This document shows positions 45,761 through 59,363 of a stretch of DNA of 64,000 nt, in pieces (the stretch's first letter is position 1; every line of letters starts with the position of its first letter). Made by a program: the position numbers and the translations under genes. This stretch comes from Paralvinella palmiformis (lineage: Eukaryota; Annelida; Polychaeta; Terebellida; Alvinellidae): the NCBI GenBank assembly GCA_025642065.1, contig JAODUP010000721.1, positions 109,501 through 173,500 of the forward strand, read 5' to 3'. The notes under the pieces were generated by a model. That model ran no database searches. It was not told the DNA's origin and was given only the letters and a program-made list of their open reading frames with translations.

Positions 45761-47206
45761 ATGGCCTCTAAATTTAGTGGGGTACTTCAGTTGACAGATT
45801 TGGATGATTTTATTACTCCATCACAGCAGTGCATTAAACCTGTGAAGATTGAAAAGCACCCTGGTAAAATCAGCAAAATCAAGATCCATGAAACTGGCGA
45901 TTACATGCAGATTAATTTAGATGGGAAGGAGGAAAAACTGGAGAAGGCCCAGATCACATTGGCCGACTGTTTGGCTTGCAGTGGCTGTATCACATCAGCT
46001 GAGAGTGTCTTAATTACAGGCCAGAGCCAACATCAACTCTATAAAGTGTTGGAGAAGAAGAAGGCTTCCAGCACAGAATTGGGCACCTTTTCAGACTGTC
46101 AGATTGTGGTAGTATCTGTCTCTCCTCAGTCAAGAGCATCCCTTGCTGATAAGTACAGTCTTAGTGTTCAGAAAGCAGCAAGAAAGCTTACAGGTTTCTT
46201 CAAGCACCTCGGTGTTGATTATGTTTTTGACACGTCATTTTCTCGCCAGTTTAGTTTGCTCGAGAGCTGTAAGGAGTTTGTGAGTAGGTATGCTGAACGC
46301 AACACTAATCCCGGTGCACTTCCGATGTTGACCTCAGCTTGTCCTGGCTGGGTTTGTTATGCAGAGAAGACCCATGGCTCATATATACTGCCAAATATAT
46401 CTACAACAAGATCACCCCAGCAAGTAATGGGCTCACTGGTGAAGGATTATCTTGCCAATAAGTTGGGTCTCACACCAGATAAAATTTACCATGTGTCTGT
46501 TATGCCATGTTTTGATAAAAAACTAGAAGCATCAAGACCAGATTTCTATGACAAAACTTCTAGTGCTCGTGATGTTGACCTTGTGATTACTTCTGCAGAA
46601 GTGGAGCAAATGTTAGAGAAAGAGTCGTTATCCTTATCAAGCATAGAAGAAAGGCCATTGGACAATTTACTCAAAGATGGAAGTGAACCAGCCTTAATAC
46701 ATCACAGCGGAGGAGGCTCAGGTGGTTATCTTGAACATGTCCTCAGGTATGCGGCGAAACAACTTTTTGGTTTATCTGTTGATGAGATCAAGTACACAGT
46801 CTTACGGAACCAGGATCTTCAGGAAGTCAGTATCGAGAAGGATGGTGAAGTTGTGTTAAGATTTGCATTGGCATATGGCTTCAGGAACATACAAAACATT
46901 GTTCAAAAACTCAAAAGAAAGAAGCTGACATATCACTTTATTGAGATGATGGCATGTCCTTCTGGTTGTTTGAATGGAGGAGGACAGATTCGGACCTCTG
47001 ATGGTGATGAAGCTAAAGAACTTTTGGCTCGTGTTAATCAGATCTATAATAGTTTGCCAAGTCAGCATCCAGAAGCTGATCCTCACCTACAGCAGCTCTA
47101 TATGGACTGGTTGGGGGGAAACTCAACCGAAAAGGTGAAGGCCATGTTACACACGGAATACCACCAAGTTGAAAAGCTAAAAACTGCACTAACAATTAAA
47201 TGGTGA
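45761..47206 (+). CDS. CIAO3: CIAO3 (Nar1/NARFL/IOP1), cytosolic Fe-S assembly factor, 481 aa in one exon
   Basis: An iron-only-hydrogenase-like protein that links the early and late parts of the cytosolic iron-sulfur protein assembly pathway, working with the CIA targeting complex. All eight cluster-ligand cysteines are present: Cys24, Cys70, Cys73, Cys76 (DCLACSGC) at the N-terminus, and Cys194 (TSACPGWVC), Cys250 ([10 protein letters not shown]), Cys399 and Cys403 (MACPSGC) in the hydrogenase-like domain. The last residue is Trp, as in CIA client and adaptor tails. Length is 481 residues; the human protein is 476. The chosen ATG (45761) has a good context (aaaaccATGG) and starts [17 protein letters not shown], as known orthologues do. 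The frame opens upstream to 45659, but that part contains a splice-acceptor-like ttccag at 45735, so it is probably 5' untranslated. The coding region has no intron, unlike the vertebrate gene. AATAAA lies at 47475-47480. Confidence 0.95.
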   Translation: MASKFSGVLQLTDLDDFITPSQQCIKPVKIEKHPGKISKIKIHETGDYMQINLDGKEEKLEKAQITLADCLACSGCITSAESVLITGQSQHQLYKVLEKKKASSTELGTFSDCQIVVVSVSPQSRASLADKYSLSVQKAARKLTGFFKHLGVDYVFDTSFSRQFSLLESCKEFVSRYAERNTNPGALPMLTSACPGWVCYAEKTHGSYILPNISTTRSPQQVMGSLVKDYLANKLGLTPDKIYHVSVMPCFDKKLEASRPDFYDKTSSARDVDLVITSAEVEQMLEKESLSLSSIEERPLDNLLKDGSEPALIHHSGGGSGGYLEHVLRYAAKQLFGLSVDEIKYTVLRNQDLQEVSIEKDGEVVLRFALAYGFRNIQNIVQKLKRKKLTYHFIEMMACPSGCLNGGGQIRTSDGDEAKELLARVNQIYNSLPSQHPEADPHLQQLYMDWLGGNSTEKVKAMLHTEYHQVEKLKTALTIKW

Positions 47207-47474
47207 ACGACTGTTTTATGAATATGTATAGCCATGTCTACGTTTTAAATAATGGTTTTAAATTAAAAGCCTCACATGCCTTTGTCTTAAAAATACCATT
47301 TAAAGGTGGTTATGTTTTTATTGTAACTGTTTAAAAGATTAAGTAGATGCCATTAATGGGAAGTGGAATTGATTGTAGTTTTGAAAAACAAGTTTTATCT
47401 GTGAAGACTTTATGCCATACACTGATATGGAGGTTTCCCTCAATTAGTTCACAAAAACATTGTATTTATTATGT

Positions 47475-47480
47475 AATAAA
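47475..47480 (+). terminator. Candidate polyadenylation signal of CIAO3
   Basis: AATAAA about 270 bases beyond the stop codon. Confidence 0.45.
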
Positions 47481-48965
47481 AAAAGAATCTAATATATGCT
47501 TTATTTCTTATTATATTATAATTATAGTTAGAGAGATAGGCTTATTCAACACCACCATATTCTTATACCAATTCATAAATGTAACCCAGTACAGTGTAAA
47601 TGCAATGCTCAAGTTGAAGACATTCTTTTAATATGAATTCAGTAACTCGTATTTATGCACCCAAAAATGAAATATGTATATGCATGGAACTTTAATATAA
47701 TTTATACATTTATTCTCGAAATTAAAGAACCAATTATATTTACATGGTTAAATTTTACTTTTGTAATTTGTACACCATATACGTTTTCTGGATCACATTT
47801 TGAAAATTGTCACGTCTAAATAGACAAAGAAGTCATTCACCACAACAAATAAGTTCAAAGATTAGTCTCACTGTAAGAGCCTACCAATGTGCAGATTGTA
47901 TCATTCATGTGTTGATACTCTTCATTTATATCAGTCTAAAGTTTATCACTGGTGACATTAATTGTCAGATATTTGCTTTTAGTTTTACAGAATTTCATTT
48001 GAAAGTTATCTTTTGTGCGGATTCTACTATTATGAATATTTTATTTAAACACAGATAATGCTTGATTAGTGATATTTTATAGTTAGTGGAAACGTTATGA
48101 TATTCTTTTACCCTCCTCAAATATCACTCGCCTACTTCTAGACAAGTAAACATTCGTTTGTGATATTCGTGATTTCATGTTATGATTGTATGGCGCGGTA
48201 ACCGATTATTATCCGGTTTCATGTCTTTATCGCTCTAGGTCTACACCGTTTATAAATAGGAATGTTTATTTTCTTCGTCATACTTATTAATTAATATATA
48301 TTGTTACCGTATTTAGGTTATCAGTCACTACGAACTGACGCACTATTAGTTTATAGTACAGCATATATTTTAATGCTTATTATCGCCAGCCGGCATTTCG
48401 CAGTTTGGTAAGTAGATCAAATTTTTTTTAAACATATGATCTAGATCTATTCACTAGTGACTAGATCTAGATTTCTAGATCTACTGATCTAGACGGTAGA
48501 TATAATTTAACAAGTTAATTAGATTAAATCTGAATTTTACACGAAAAATGTGACTTCAAAATCTCAATCTCCAAACCGAAGAAAGTTCCAAGAAAACTCA
48601 AAATCTTTAATATGACAATCTTCGTTTTAGACTAGTTGTCTAGTGTTTAGACTATATCTAGAATCTACTTATTCAATTTAAATTGTTTATTTCAACATTC
48701 ATATTACACCATTTTAATGAACATATAGAAGTATTGCTTGTATAATGTATCTCCCTTAGCTTAGGCTTAGATCTAGGCTTCTATCATGGACATGAATAAG
48801 TCACGATGTTCATGTTCTGCCTAAAAGGTAGTTTTGTTTTAAAAATGAATTTTACACCAAAAAATTGGACTTCCACAGTTTCAGATATTTGTTTGTATCT
48901 GACATCTACCAGACTTAAATAAATATGTCATATGACACCTGGTTTTCATTCAGTCATTATGATTA
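47481..48965. other. Intergenic, AT-rich; possible non-coding first exon of NUP93
   Basis: No coding sequence is recognised. gtaagt at about 48408-48413, after GCATTTCGCAGTTTG, could be the donor of an untranslated first exon for NUP93, whose coding exon has an acceptor at 51201. 48431-48496 is dense in CTAGATCTAG-like palindromes. 48541-48620 shares GAAGAAAGTTCCAAG.AAAACTCAAAATCTTT with 49830-49870. Confidence 0.35.
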
Positions 48966-49428
48966 GGGGAGAAGTGGGGAGGTTCCACCAGGCGGGGAGA
49001 ATCGACCACAACATTAAAATGTTATTTATTAAACATAATAGTTTAGGCTGGAACATAATACATCACTAAATAAATGTTTTGTGCTTACTTTGAGACAGTT
49101 TACAACAATACACCACCAAAAAACAATTAGTGACTGACAGTGGTCATGTCAAAATTCGATCTTTTGTCGCTAAGTATCGACATTTCAAAAGTCTATACTA
49201 TATATACATATATGTGTGGTTGATTCGCCCTGCACTGTGGGTGAAATTCCCCTTCGGACATTTTGCTTTGTAAATAAGTTTTATGACATTGAATTAGGTC
49301 ATAAATCACGTGATCAGTGCCTTATTACGAACATTAAGCATGGAGGGACTTCTTGCCAATTGCTGTATCACATATACTAAGATAGAACCACTGAAGTGTA
49401 AGGTGGTCAAACCTCCCCACCTCTCTCC
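48966..49428. mobile_element. Short inverted-repeat element (MITE), 463 bp
   Basis: Inverted repeats at 48966-48984 and 49410-49428 match at 17 of 19 positions (GGGGAGAAGTGGGGAGGTT on the left). TA flanks both ends, at 48964-48965 and 49429-49430, which suggests a TA-targeting superfamily. There is no coding capacity. Confidence 0.8.
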
Positions 49429-51200
49429 TAATTAAATAATTTTTTAACCTAAAAAGCGCAAATCAAGTCTTGACAGAGTCCTACTTAAAAAAAATACTAT
49501 TTGGTTATAAACTTCTACTTAACTGAAAGTAGCATCACATTAGACTTTTGTGTACTGGACTGAGGATAATCGTCCTCAGTCCAGATCATGTCTGCTGGAC
49601 AATACCTTGTTCAGCTCTCGGTGTGCGATTGCTGGATGCAGCCTGTCTTGTTCCCATTTTGTTATAATTAGCTGTTTATATACTGTAATTAACAGAATTT
49701 TTACAGTCAAGAAAAAAATCATGACAATAGATTATCCAGAAAAGTATAGAAAGTGATAATTTTACAAAAAAACTGATGGAAAAATGGTGTTACAAGTCAT
49801 GAAATTAAGCATAAATTCCAACCTGTCCATTCCAATCTGAAGAAAGTTCCAAGGAAAACTCAAAATCTTTGAAATGGCAAGTTTCCTGTTTATTTATGAT
49901 GGTCTGCCTAAAACAGTAAATGCTCTAAGTTTTACTTTGTACATATTCATACATGTAATTTGATAATTGGTGAGCATAGTCTGCTATGTCTACATATAGC
50001 TAGATTTTAAGCATGCTGATAGGATTTTCAACGGTACCATTTAATTTTTTAGTTCAGAAATATGTCCTCCATGACAGTCCTACTTGGAATATAAACTATT
50101 CAGAGTGCTATAGGTATTCCAAGTAGCTACTCATGGTAAAAAGTAGTAGGTAAAAAAGAGTTGGTAAAAATGGAATTGATACATTTAGAATTTGAATTGA
50201 TGAATTTGAACTGACCAATTGGAATTGATCCCATGTCTGCTACTGAGCGATATTCCATTTTTGACATGGATAGATTGGCATACACAAATTTCAGTTACCA
50301 GCATGATCTGTAATTCAGTCTCCTTAAAATTTAGTGTCAACCACCGTTTTCTTCTTTACTTCATTAGTAATATATTATCGTAGAGTTATTCCTAGGACTG
50401 TGCCAATGGCACGCCCATATTTAATATGACCCAACTAAGAAACATGTCAAGGGTGCATCGAAATTTTACTTTTTGGGTCTGAATTTTTTTTGGCAAGCAA
50501 CCTCCCCAATGGACAATTAATTCATCGGAAATAAAAAAGGTTTATTTGTAATACAATATGCGATCCAGAATTCGCAAATTTTTCATTTCGGCTGATCAAA
50601 TGTCCCATGGTATCTCGAAAAGTCCCATGAAATTTAGACCTAATGGGCCAATTGACACATGTAGCCCAAATCCAAGGAATAGCTCTGTTATCGTATATTA
50701 TTTCATCATCATAATAATTATCTATAGTTGTGTTTGAACATTGCAAGATTAAAAATGTCCTATCTCTGGTGACAGGCACAAACAGTCATCAGTACTTACT
50801 GCCATCACATGCACCAGTCATTAGCAGTGTGTCACTGTTTACAAACAAGGCCACAGTAAGTAAAACTTTTGTGGTTTGCTAAGATATCAAAACATGGGTA
50901 TTTGATGGAAATAATCGATGGACAAGCACACATAATTACTCCCAACTTTATACCTGCTTCCCAAGCTAGCCTCATGTCACAATTATTGGTTAGATAAAAA
51001 ATTTACTGGTGCTTTTTGTAATTAGCAGCAATTAAAGTATGTTTATTGTTAGTAATCTGTAGAGAAGGTAGGTGTGTTGCTTCTTCATAATTCTTGCATA
51101 GCTTTTCTGTCAACATCTGCTTAAGTCAAGAGCTTGAATTGAAATCTTTTACAACAAAAATATACTTGATTGATACGTTGCTATATTTTCTTGTCTGACA
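49429..51200. other. Intergenic or NUP93 5' untranslated intron; no gene
   Basis: Nothing recognisable apart from the second copy of the GAAGAAAGTTCCAAG repeat at 49830-49870. The open frames at 49550-49756 and 50779-50522 match no family I know. 51181-51201 looks like a strong splice acceptor (ttttcttgtctgacag), so the sequence before it is probably an intron of NUP93. Confidence 0.45.
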
Positions 51201-51230
51201 GATTACTGTGTAGTACATTATTCAGCTAAG

Positions 51231-52151
51231 ATGGATATAGACGTGGGATTTGGTGACCTTGTGCAGCAAGCACAACAGTTAACTGCTGACATGGATAGTG
51301 GCATGAGGCTACCTCGTATTGAGAGGAACCTCACCCAGCTAAGAGATGCTGCTGTCAGAATGGCTGCCCATGTTCCACTAGTTAGTCAAGATAGTGCCAA
51401 TGTGAATGCGTAAGTATTGCGTTGCCGTCCTCTAGAGCTAGTTCAATACTTCAAACTATTACGTTACTTGGGAAGTTTAATATTGATACTTCAAGACGTT
51501 GAAAGACCTGTCTTGATACTTGGTGGTAGCAAAAGATTGGTATAAAGTATTGAAAGACCCATCTTGATACCTGACATTATTGAAAAAATACTTTATTACT
51601 TTGGTAGTATTGAAAGACCAATCTTGCAATACTTCAAAGTATCTAAATAACACTCGGTACTCAGTCATTACTTCAGGTATCAAAAAGGAGCAAATTATCT
51701 TCTAATATAACTGAAATTATAGAAGATCCTAATACAAAACCCAGATTATACATCACAATCAATGGTAAGCAACTTGACATCATACAGGCCCCATCAAATA
51801 TAATTTACTGGTTGTTTATACAAAAAAAACATAAACACTTACTAACATACATTCAAAGTTGGGAAAATAAATATCCTTATTCTACCATGTAATGAATGGT
51901 TAATCAACAACAAAATTGTTGCTACCAGTACCAATATCTGTACATATTGGGATAGACAGGAAATTGACACAATTATTCACTACCTTGTTACATGCAAACC
52001 AATTCACAATTTCTGGCAGAGTTTTGCTACATGGTGGAATGCAATGAATTTCTCCAAGATAAACACATTAGTAGAGGAAACATTATATTGGGGGTTCCAT
52101 GTATCACAAATGAAGATATTGTTTTTAATCTGTATATTACTGTGGCAAAAT

Positions 52152-52196
<45 letters not shown>

Positions 52197-55100
52197 TGCT
52201 AAAAGAAACCAAGATCTTGTATGTTTTCTGAAAATGTAAAAATAATTACTGAAAACAAGTTCTAAGATATATGGGGTTATTTGTTTCAATATGATCTTAT
52301 GCTAATGTGAAGATGTATACCTTGGATAATGTGGATAATATACTGTAATATACATTATAATATAATGTATGTGCCTTGTAATACTGTAAATATTGTATTG
52401 TTCTGTAGCAATCTGTGAATGAACATATTACTGAATAAAGACCCCCAAAAAAGGGTCTTTCAATATTTAGCTGATCTTCAACATAGCTGACAATTATTTC
52501 TAAGCTTCAATTAACTTATTAAATATCAAAGATCAACTAAATATTGAAATATGGACAGAAGATTTTGGTAAAAAATACTGAACAGAACTTTTTCACACTC
52601 CACACATCAAGATATGGAGATGTGTTTAGTACTTTGTGTAATTGACTATGAGGGAAGTTCTAGGTCATAGACAGAGTTACCATGCATCCGGGAAAATCTT
52701 GAAAATAACAGATTCATTTTCCAGGTCCTGGAAATGTTCATGAATTTTACACAATCAGGAAATGTCCAGAAAAAACTTTAAACCAAAAGCCCGTGAATAA
52801 ATATTATGTCTGTAGAAGAAAATTTTGATTGTAGAAGAAAAAGAGTACTACTGGTACATAGTCTTGATATCCGAAGTTAGTTAAAAATTTAAAAAAAAGT
52901 GGGTGGATCAGACAGCTAGAAGAGTTGAGGAGGAGGCTATACAATAAAAATGTCAATAATCGATCATACATTGAATAAATATATGCTTTTTCGCATGTAT
53001 TTTGATTTATTACCTTTAAATATTTTATGATTTGTCCTGGTAAATGGTAACTTGTCCTGGTAAATGGTAATTTTGTCCTGGAAATGTCCTGGAAAATAAT
53101 ATTTCTTTGGCTGTATGAACCATGATATATCTATTTAAGTCAGAGGCCATAGCCAATAAAAGACCATGGTTGTGCATGGTCATAGACTGCCATATTGAAA
53201 GTGTATGATTTTTGCAGGGGTGAGAATTCCCCATAGATCCAATTATAATAAAACAATACTGTATTTATTTGACTAAATATCATGCTGGTATCACTCAATT
53301 ATATAATTATTGTTCACATGGGAACTACTGATAATCATTTCCCAACTACAGATGCCAGCAGGTCTGCTGTAATAGTTGAGGTTTTTAGTTTTGGCACTAG
53401 TCACACCTATAACATATATCCGAAGAGTCCTGCCAAGAAAAACAGATCTCACAAATACAGGTACCATAATATTCTCGCATATTATTCAACCCGGCAGATA
53501 AGTCGAAGTCAATTTTGGACGCTGTAAGTGTAATTCTTTTCTCAGGCATGTGCTTACTGTATAAGTTGAGGTCGACTTCTGAAGTATTGGCTTTTCAGTT
53601 TTTAAAGAATTTTCTGTCTAATAATATGATTAAAATCCCTCAAAATCGAAATCATTCTTGTCATCTGTGAAAAGCTGGCCCAGTCGTAGTCTGGAATCTC
53701 ATGTGCAGCAGGAGAATCGTCATAATAATCAGTATAGCTGTCATTGTCTGCCACATCCTCAGTTTCAGCAACACCTTCACCAAGAAAATCTTCATGCAGG
53801 GCATCATCTTTTGTTCCATCCATCTTGTTAGAAATACCACACTTTAAGTGGGACTTGTGCACTATTTCTTTTAACCCACCCGATGACCATAGGAATTGAT
53901 GGTCTCTTTAGATTACCAGCAGCTGTTATTGGTTTATCACCCTCTGTCATCCAATCATTCTATAATTAGGACATTTCACCCTTAAACAGCTTGTTCATGT
54001 ATACCAGCTGCAGTAGTGACGTATACCCTCCAGATATGACGGCCTGTATGGTTTTCTAAACCATTTCTAATCGCTTTGATGTTATAATTAATAAACAAAC
54101 ATTTCACACCAAACGTGCCTAATTGTAACTTAAGTGGCAAGCATTATTAATTAATTGTTTCACAGCAACTGGTGAGCAAGGTTTCCAATGTGAGCAGTGA
54201 TTTTTATTGTATAGCTAATCATCTGGAGGTACTGGTAGGTAACAACACATGACTATCAACTATTGTTACATAAAGACCGGTATATGTTTAGGAAATCTAA
54301 ATAACAAACAGTTTGATGAAAATTAATCGTTGTTTATTGAATAATAATGGATTAGTAGGCAACAATGTGGCTATTTTGTTCCGACTCTGGCTCACACAAA
54401 CATCCCTGATTGTAACTTTAATTGGCAAGTGTTATTAATTAATTGTTTCACAGTACTTATGGAGGTACTGGTAAGTAAGAGCGCATGACTATCAAGTAAC
54501 ATTACATAAAGAATGGCATCTTTGGGAAACCAAAATAACAGTTTGATGAAAATTAATTGTTATTTATTGAATAATAATGGATTAGTAGGCAGCGATGTGA
54601 TGATTTTGTTCTGACTCTGGCTCTTATTGGGTTGAATCCTATAGGTTGTGTGTCAAGGATGGCCCAAAACATCGTTCCTTCAGCTGGTAGGAAATATGAC
54701 ATATGTATAAGTCGAGGTGTTTCTGAGAACTCCCTTTTCCCTTCCCCAAAAATAATATTTCCAAAACACTACATTAAATATTTTTAAATCTTCATTAAAA
54801 AACAATTTACATTCAGCTAAAAGTTTAATTTTAAAATCATTTATTTAATCCATTGAAACCTATACTAAAAAATTCCCTACAAGTCAACTTAAATAAGTAA
54901 GGCTTAGCTGTGTCATTCATCTGGAAAAATTGGTCCGCTTAATCATTGGGTTATATTGTGATAAATATTGTGTTGAATCCTTTGGAAAGACACAATCGTT
55001 TAGCTGAAATACTTGTCTCATTCTCCGTGTAACATAAAATAATTTCCTGAAAGATTTCTAGTATTAACTGATAGCTGTTTCTAACCCAAGACCGCAGTTC

Positions 55101-58100
55101 GTAATCGATGCAATGCATTTCGGTTAGATCGGTCTGTTGTTTAGCCAGTTTTATTGTTAAATTTCTCTAGAGCTTTGGCATATTCTTGATTAAAAAAATT
55201 GTAATCTGTCACAGGTTAAGCTCAATAATATTTATTTAAAAAGAAATTAATGTTAATGAAATTTGCACTTTTGGTAGTATTTTTAAGGCAGAGATTATCC
55301 TTTTCGTTAATTTTAAATAACCTCATGGATAATGATGATATGGATATGTTTTAAATATAGATTGCAGCACATTTTCATATTTGTCTCTGTCACATAAAAT
55401 AAATTATTATAATACTTTTTTAAAACAAATTAGCAGCAATTGCTAATCAGTTAGGAAATTGATTAGCTATTGCTTAGTTTGTGTAGCAATTTTTAAAGGA
55501 AATTTAGAATTAGCCATATGTTTTGTGTTATATAATAAGAAACTGATCTAACTTAAAAACATTATAGCAAAACATTGTAACAATGTATTTAAAGATATGA
55601 TAGGTCTAATGGTTTTCCCCTTAATTTTTCAAATATTTGTCAACATTACGTTATGTATGTGTCATATGGAAGATATAAGTGATAGAGTAATTGTTATTGG
55701 ATAAATCTGAAAAGAGGCATTTTAGTCAAGTACATGCATTTAAATTTTACCAAGCTAGGCATATCATCCAAACAAATACATACTAAATTGAGTTTTAGAC
55801 AAAGGAATTGTTTAAATCTACTCAAACTCAAATTTAAAAATAATCTGTCATCACAATTATACGTGTCACAATAAAAATAATCTTGTACTATGCAGTGGGA
55901 GAACACTGCCAATGACCTGGTTATCGTCAAAGATTTGAAAGTATTTATGAACAACAGCATTAAACCAGGGCAAACTATTTTTTCACATGGAGCACTGTCA
56001 CAGATGAGCCATATGTTTAGACCCATAGTCTAAATGTACATGAGCCAGTATGTGCATGGGTGTGTTTTTATATCAGGTTACAGGAGTTATAGGTTTAATG
56101 GCATTATTCTAACTGCCATATCTTTAGTACTAGGGTCTTAATGTACATGATTTTTTTTACGTATGTGTGTTGATATATATAAGTTATACAACTACGAGAC
56201 GTACTGCTATATCTTACGTTTTAAACTTAAAAGTATTAGAATGTTGTAGCCATTTAATTGATTAAAGTTGTACAGTAGTGAAATGGCAGAATAGTTTTAA
56301 ACTAAATCAACAAACATAAATGCCAAAATAGACACTAACTTTATCATTATCGTTTCAAAAACAAATGCACTCGCATCCTCACACAAAAACATCCTGACGT
56401 ACATTTAGACTGCTGGTCTAAACATACAGTTCATGTATGTGTAGACACTTCATATTCCAAAAGCATCTCTGAACTAAATACAACACCAGATATTGGTTTG
56501 CGATTTGACCTGGTGCATTTCAGGATTGTGTAGTGATCCATGTAACTTGTAATGCGATTCGTGACACAATACTGAACAAAATGTTCATTGCACTTATCCA
56601 ACACCCATATTCAAGTAAATCCCTCGAAATGTATTCGTTTGTGAAATATCTCTTCATGTTTGTTTCTCTAATGAAAAAATGGATACAAGCTAGAACTGGA
56701 AATATACTGTGTGTAAATTAGATTGTTCACAATATGAGTATTGGATATTGAGTGTCAAACACAAAATATGGAATAGAAAAAAATCTGGTATTGAACTAGC
56801 ACTGTTGTATTTTCAAAATGTGTGTGTCTGGTATTTTCTTTAAATAACAGTCTATAATATTTTCAGGTCAGTGCTGTTAGGAAGTAGAGGATTTGATGTA
56901 CAGAAAGTATCACAAAAATTAGAAAGTCTCAGCTCAGCAAAGACGTTTGAACCCCTAGAACCTGTAAGAGATACAGATATCTATGGCTTTCTTAAAAACG
57001 AACGCGAAAATGCTTTGTTGACTGCCATTGAACAGACTCGCAAGAATGTAAGTATGTCACAGTTGACTGTCTAATACCTATTAACCTAGTTATAATTCTG
57101 GATGAAGTAAATTACCTAAAACCAAGGTTAGTTTTACCTGTGTTAAATTAGTGTTTATTTGTCGGGTGAGTTAAACCTGAGGTTTACTAGTTTAAATTGG
57201 GTTAAATTATTTTATTAGGTTTTTCTCAATAAAGACTTTATTGGTCTACAAATCATCTTTTGGATCATAAACATGAATAAATTTCTTATTATTTATTGTG
57301 GTATGGTTATTGTTACAACAACAAAAATTTGAGGGGGGTTAAAAAAAAATTGATAGTGTATCTATATATCACAGTCTGTTTTATTTATTCATATAGTGAG
57401 GAATTATGTGTAAAATTAGGGGGCTCTTCCGTGGTCTAGCGGTAGCATGCTGGACCACAGATCACTACCACCTGTGTTCGAATCACGGCATGGGCATATC
57501 TGAAGGTTGTTTGATCTTTCACTTTGTCTCATTACCTTTGGAAGTGCTCGGCCCATTTAGCCTACCATGTGCACAAAAGTGGCCATAAAACACCAATCAT
57601 CATCATCATCTTTTATGTGTAAAATTAGATAAAGCATTTTAGCCCAAAATGGGTGTTTAATCCAATCTGGGTTAAACCCCTCCTAGTGGAGTCCATTATA
57701 TTAGTAAAGTTGTGTTGTGCTTTGTTCTAGACACTTGAAGAAGCAGAGCAACGTCATTGGGAGACCATGGAAAATGAGTGGGAACGAGAGAAGCAGAAAA
57801 TACTTAATGCTTTAGTGGGCTCAGGACAAGCTGATTTTGACTTTTCTGTGGAGAGTGAAGTTAGTATTGGATCAGAGTGCAAGAGATAGATGGATAGATA
57901 GAGAGAAAAATATTCAAAATTCATTAACATCTCTTTCACTAATTAATATCATGCCTTGAAGTTTCTTCGTGTCATCTAAATCCATCTATAACAGTGTGGC
58001 TTTTGAAACATTTAGGCTGAGGTGTTATTTATCTTTATTGCAGTGATATGTTATATAGAAGTGATTATATTAAAAGCTTTAGTTTTGGAGCATCCCATGA

Positions 58101-59326
58101 CAAATTAATTTTAACCTAATATAATCTGTTTCTAGCAAAGCATTCTCTCTGAGAATATCAACATGCAGGGAAGAACAATGCTAGATGATGTAGAAATGGC
58201 TTATTCCAGACAGATATACATGTACAATGAGCAGGTTATACAAGGTGGAATGAAGCCTAGTCTTGTTAACCTGTGTGCAGAGATGGCCAGTACCTTGGAT
58301 GACCAGGTATGTGTTTGTGTGTTTTCTCTGTTGCTCAATTTACAGCATATTTATATTTTGTCATGTCCCAAATTCACACATTTTTTGGGTGAATATTCTG
58401 AGGATATTCCTTAACTTGACTTTAAAAGATGACAGAAATGGTTTTGTAAAATATAAATGCAGTCATTGACCAGAATACAATATTGGGCAATATAACTGCT
58501 GTAAAAACAACTTATCCATAACGTAAATAACATATGTGTAAAAGCATCAAGTATACATTAATTTTTATCACATTTATTTGGGAATAATTTTAGGTTTATC
58601 TTTCATGGCAGACAACCTGTTGTTTTGCCTTATCTGGATTTTGTTTGTATTTATTTTGACAATATTTAATTCATCCTGTGACTAGCTAACATATAGATCC
58701 TTTATCAATTATGTAAATCTAATAAAACTGTATTATTTTGTATATATCCATTGTATATCATATTTTTTTTCATAAAGAGTGATCGAACAGTTGCTACCCT
58801 TGTATTTAAGAATGTATTATTAATGTGATTGAGGTCAGTGAAAATGTGCCCCCAAATTATATGGGTCAACCTCAGGTTAGGAACAACAAATAAACTACAG
58901 AACTTTGTCGGGGAGGGGGAGATTTGCCATGGTTACAGGTGACAAATTAAGATAGTGTGTGCTGCCTACAGTGTCTGTGAAATCAATTTATCAATGGTAA
59001 ACACCTTCCCTAACATAAACACAGCACCTCCACTGTGTGAATACCTAAGAAAATGCTTATTTGTTTTATATCCATGAAAGTGAAATGCTAATATGCCACA
59101 GCACTGTTCAAATTAAATGAGAGAGTATTTTTGAAACTTTTAACCATCATTCAATGAGATATATATCAATTGATGTCTTTTTGTACATCAATACATGCAT
59201 TCCAGGCTGACCCCCCCCCCCCCAAACATCAATTGGGCCAAAATACCTCTTATTTTTATTTATTTATTTGGTTGTTTCAACAGCACAGGGGATAATACTG
59301 TTTCCACAAAACATATTCACACACAC

Positions 59327-59363
<37 letters not shown>

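Noticed and set aside
50522..50779. 85-codon minus-strand open frame
   Set aside because: No recognised motif; lies in the probable 5' intron of NUP93.
57420..57490. tRNA gene-like sequence in NUP93 intron 2
   Set aside because: Head of a SINE with a perfect duplication; the same head occurs at 16292-16484.
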